Assembly (NCBI GenBank): GCA_946533395.1
Contig: CAMNBU010000062.1
Location: forward strand, 1-6,011
Source: UBA4292 sp002395865
GTDB lineage: Bacteria > Bacillota > Clostridia > Lachnospirales > Lachnospiraceae
DNA: 6,011 nucleotides
Direction: 5' to 3'
Positions within the stretch are counted from its first letter, which is position 1; each line of letters starts with the position of its first letter. The position numbers and the translations under genes were made by a program. Shown here piece after piece: positions 5,554-6,011 of this stretch. Below the pieces are notes generated by a model, which was not told the origin of the DNA, ran no database searches, and saw only the letters and a program-made list of their open reading frames with translations.

Positions 5554-6011
5554 CACTTTACTCCTCCGAATCTTCTGTCACGACTGCCGTAGTATTCTAT
5601 GGCCTTTTTAAGCTCGGCCATATTAAAATCAGGCCAGAGTATATCCGTAAAATAGAATTCCGCGTAAGCGCACTGCCATATAAGGAAGTTGGATATGCGC
5701 TGCTCTCCGCTCGTCCTGATGAGAAGGTCCGGGTCGGGCACTCCTGCCGTATCAAGCGAGTCCGTAATCAGCTTCTCATCCACATCATCGTCTGACAGCT
5801 CTCCGGCTTTTACTCTTTTCGCGATCTTCATGACAGCTCTGGTGATCTCATCCCTTCCGCCGTAATTGATGGCGAAGATGAAGGTCATGGTCGTGTTGTT
5901 CGCGGTCTCGCGCTCTATCTCATCGATGGCCTCCTGAATGTCGGGAGCGAATCTGCTCCTCTCACCGATCATCAGCACCTTCACATTCTTTTTGCGGGCT
6001 ACGCCGAGGAG
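5553..6011 (-). CDS. uppS: Undecaprenyl diphosphate synthase (cis-prenyltransferase), 5' end outside window
   Basis: UppS adds isopentenyl units in cis to farnesyl diphosphate, giving the C55 lipid carrier precursor for peptidoglycan and teichoic acid synthesis. The last 152 residues are visible. The reading frame runs to the window edge (LLGVARKKN upstream of a GTG at 5984), so that GTG is internal and not a start. Conserved blocks seen are NYGGRDE (fragment residues 49-55), DPDLLIRTSGEQRISNF and AYAEFYFTDILWPDF. R99, R105 and E118 correspond to E. coli R194, R200 and E213, which bind the isoprenoid diphosphate and metal. By that alignment about 95 N-terminal residues, including the catalytic Asp of the DGNGRW motif, lie beyond base 6011. 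The TGA stop overlaps the cdsA ATG by one base. Confidence 0.97.
   Translation of the reverse strand, partial: LLGVARKKNVKVLMIGERSRFAPDIQEAIDEIERETANNTTMTFIFAINYGGRDEITRAVMKIAKRVKAGELSDDDVDEKLITDSLDTAGVPDPDLLIRTSGEQRISNFLIWQCAYAEFYFTDILWPDFNMAELKKAIEYYGSRDRRFGGVK
5561..5567 (-). promoter_or_regulatory. Ribosome binding site of cdsA inside uppS
   Basis: The minus strand reads GGAGGAG TAAAG TGATG. The SD lies in the final uppS codons and serves the overlapping cdsA start. Spacing is 7 bases from the proximal GGAG to the ATG, or 6 bases from GGAGG to the alternative GTG. Confidence 0.75.

Overview
The window looks like chromosomal DNA from a Gram-positive, low-to-mid GC bacterium of the class Clostridia, probably a gut Lachnospiraceae or Oscillospiraceae relative. 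That placement rests on three things: the gene order uppS-cdsA-dxr-rseP-ispG, the style of the proteins (short RseP with one PDZ domain, CdsA of about 280 residues), and a secreted repeat protein whose signal peptide and Gly-rich repeats resemble those of gut Firmicutes. The species cannot be named from the sequence alone.

Positions 1388-6011 hold one tightly packed operon read entirely on the minus strand. In transcription order it contains uppS (5' end outside the window), cdsA, dxr, rseP and ispG. Genes overlap by one base or are separated by 2-5 bases, and a strong intrinsic terminator (1337-1371) lies about 17 bases past the ispG stop. The genes serve isoprenoid and envelope biogenesis. 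Dxr and IspG are the first committed and the penultimate enzymes of the MEP pathway, UppS makes undecaprenyl diphosphate for cell-wall lipid carriers, CdsA makes CDP-diacylglycerol for phospholipids, and RseP is a site-2 intramembrane metalloprotease. In many Firmicutes polC follows ispG; here the operon ends instead.

Positions 881-1387 are intergenic. After the terminator there is an excellent minus-strand sigma-A-type promoter (TTGAAA, 17 bp, TATAAT; 1228-1256). About 340 bases of leader follow. The leader contains a short decayed coding remnant resembling the C-terminal part of Rpn/PD-(D/E)XK transposase-like proteins, a 17-base palindrome, and otherwise non-coding sequence ending in a near-consensus ribosome binding site.

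Positions 1-880 carry the 5' portion of a minus-strand gene for a secreted, glycine-rich repeat protein. It has a signal peptide, a non-repetitive beta-rich segment, then 29-residue repeats built around GAGIGGG. Its 3' end is beyond base 1. The part of the window outside the conserved operon (surface gene, leader, nuclease remnant) is the accessory portion. I see no convincing evidence of a wholly new system here; the most interesting points are the modular repeat protein and the composite leader in front of it.
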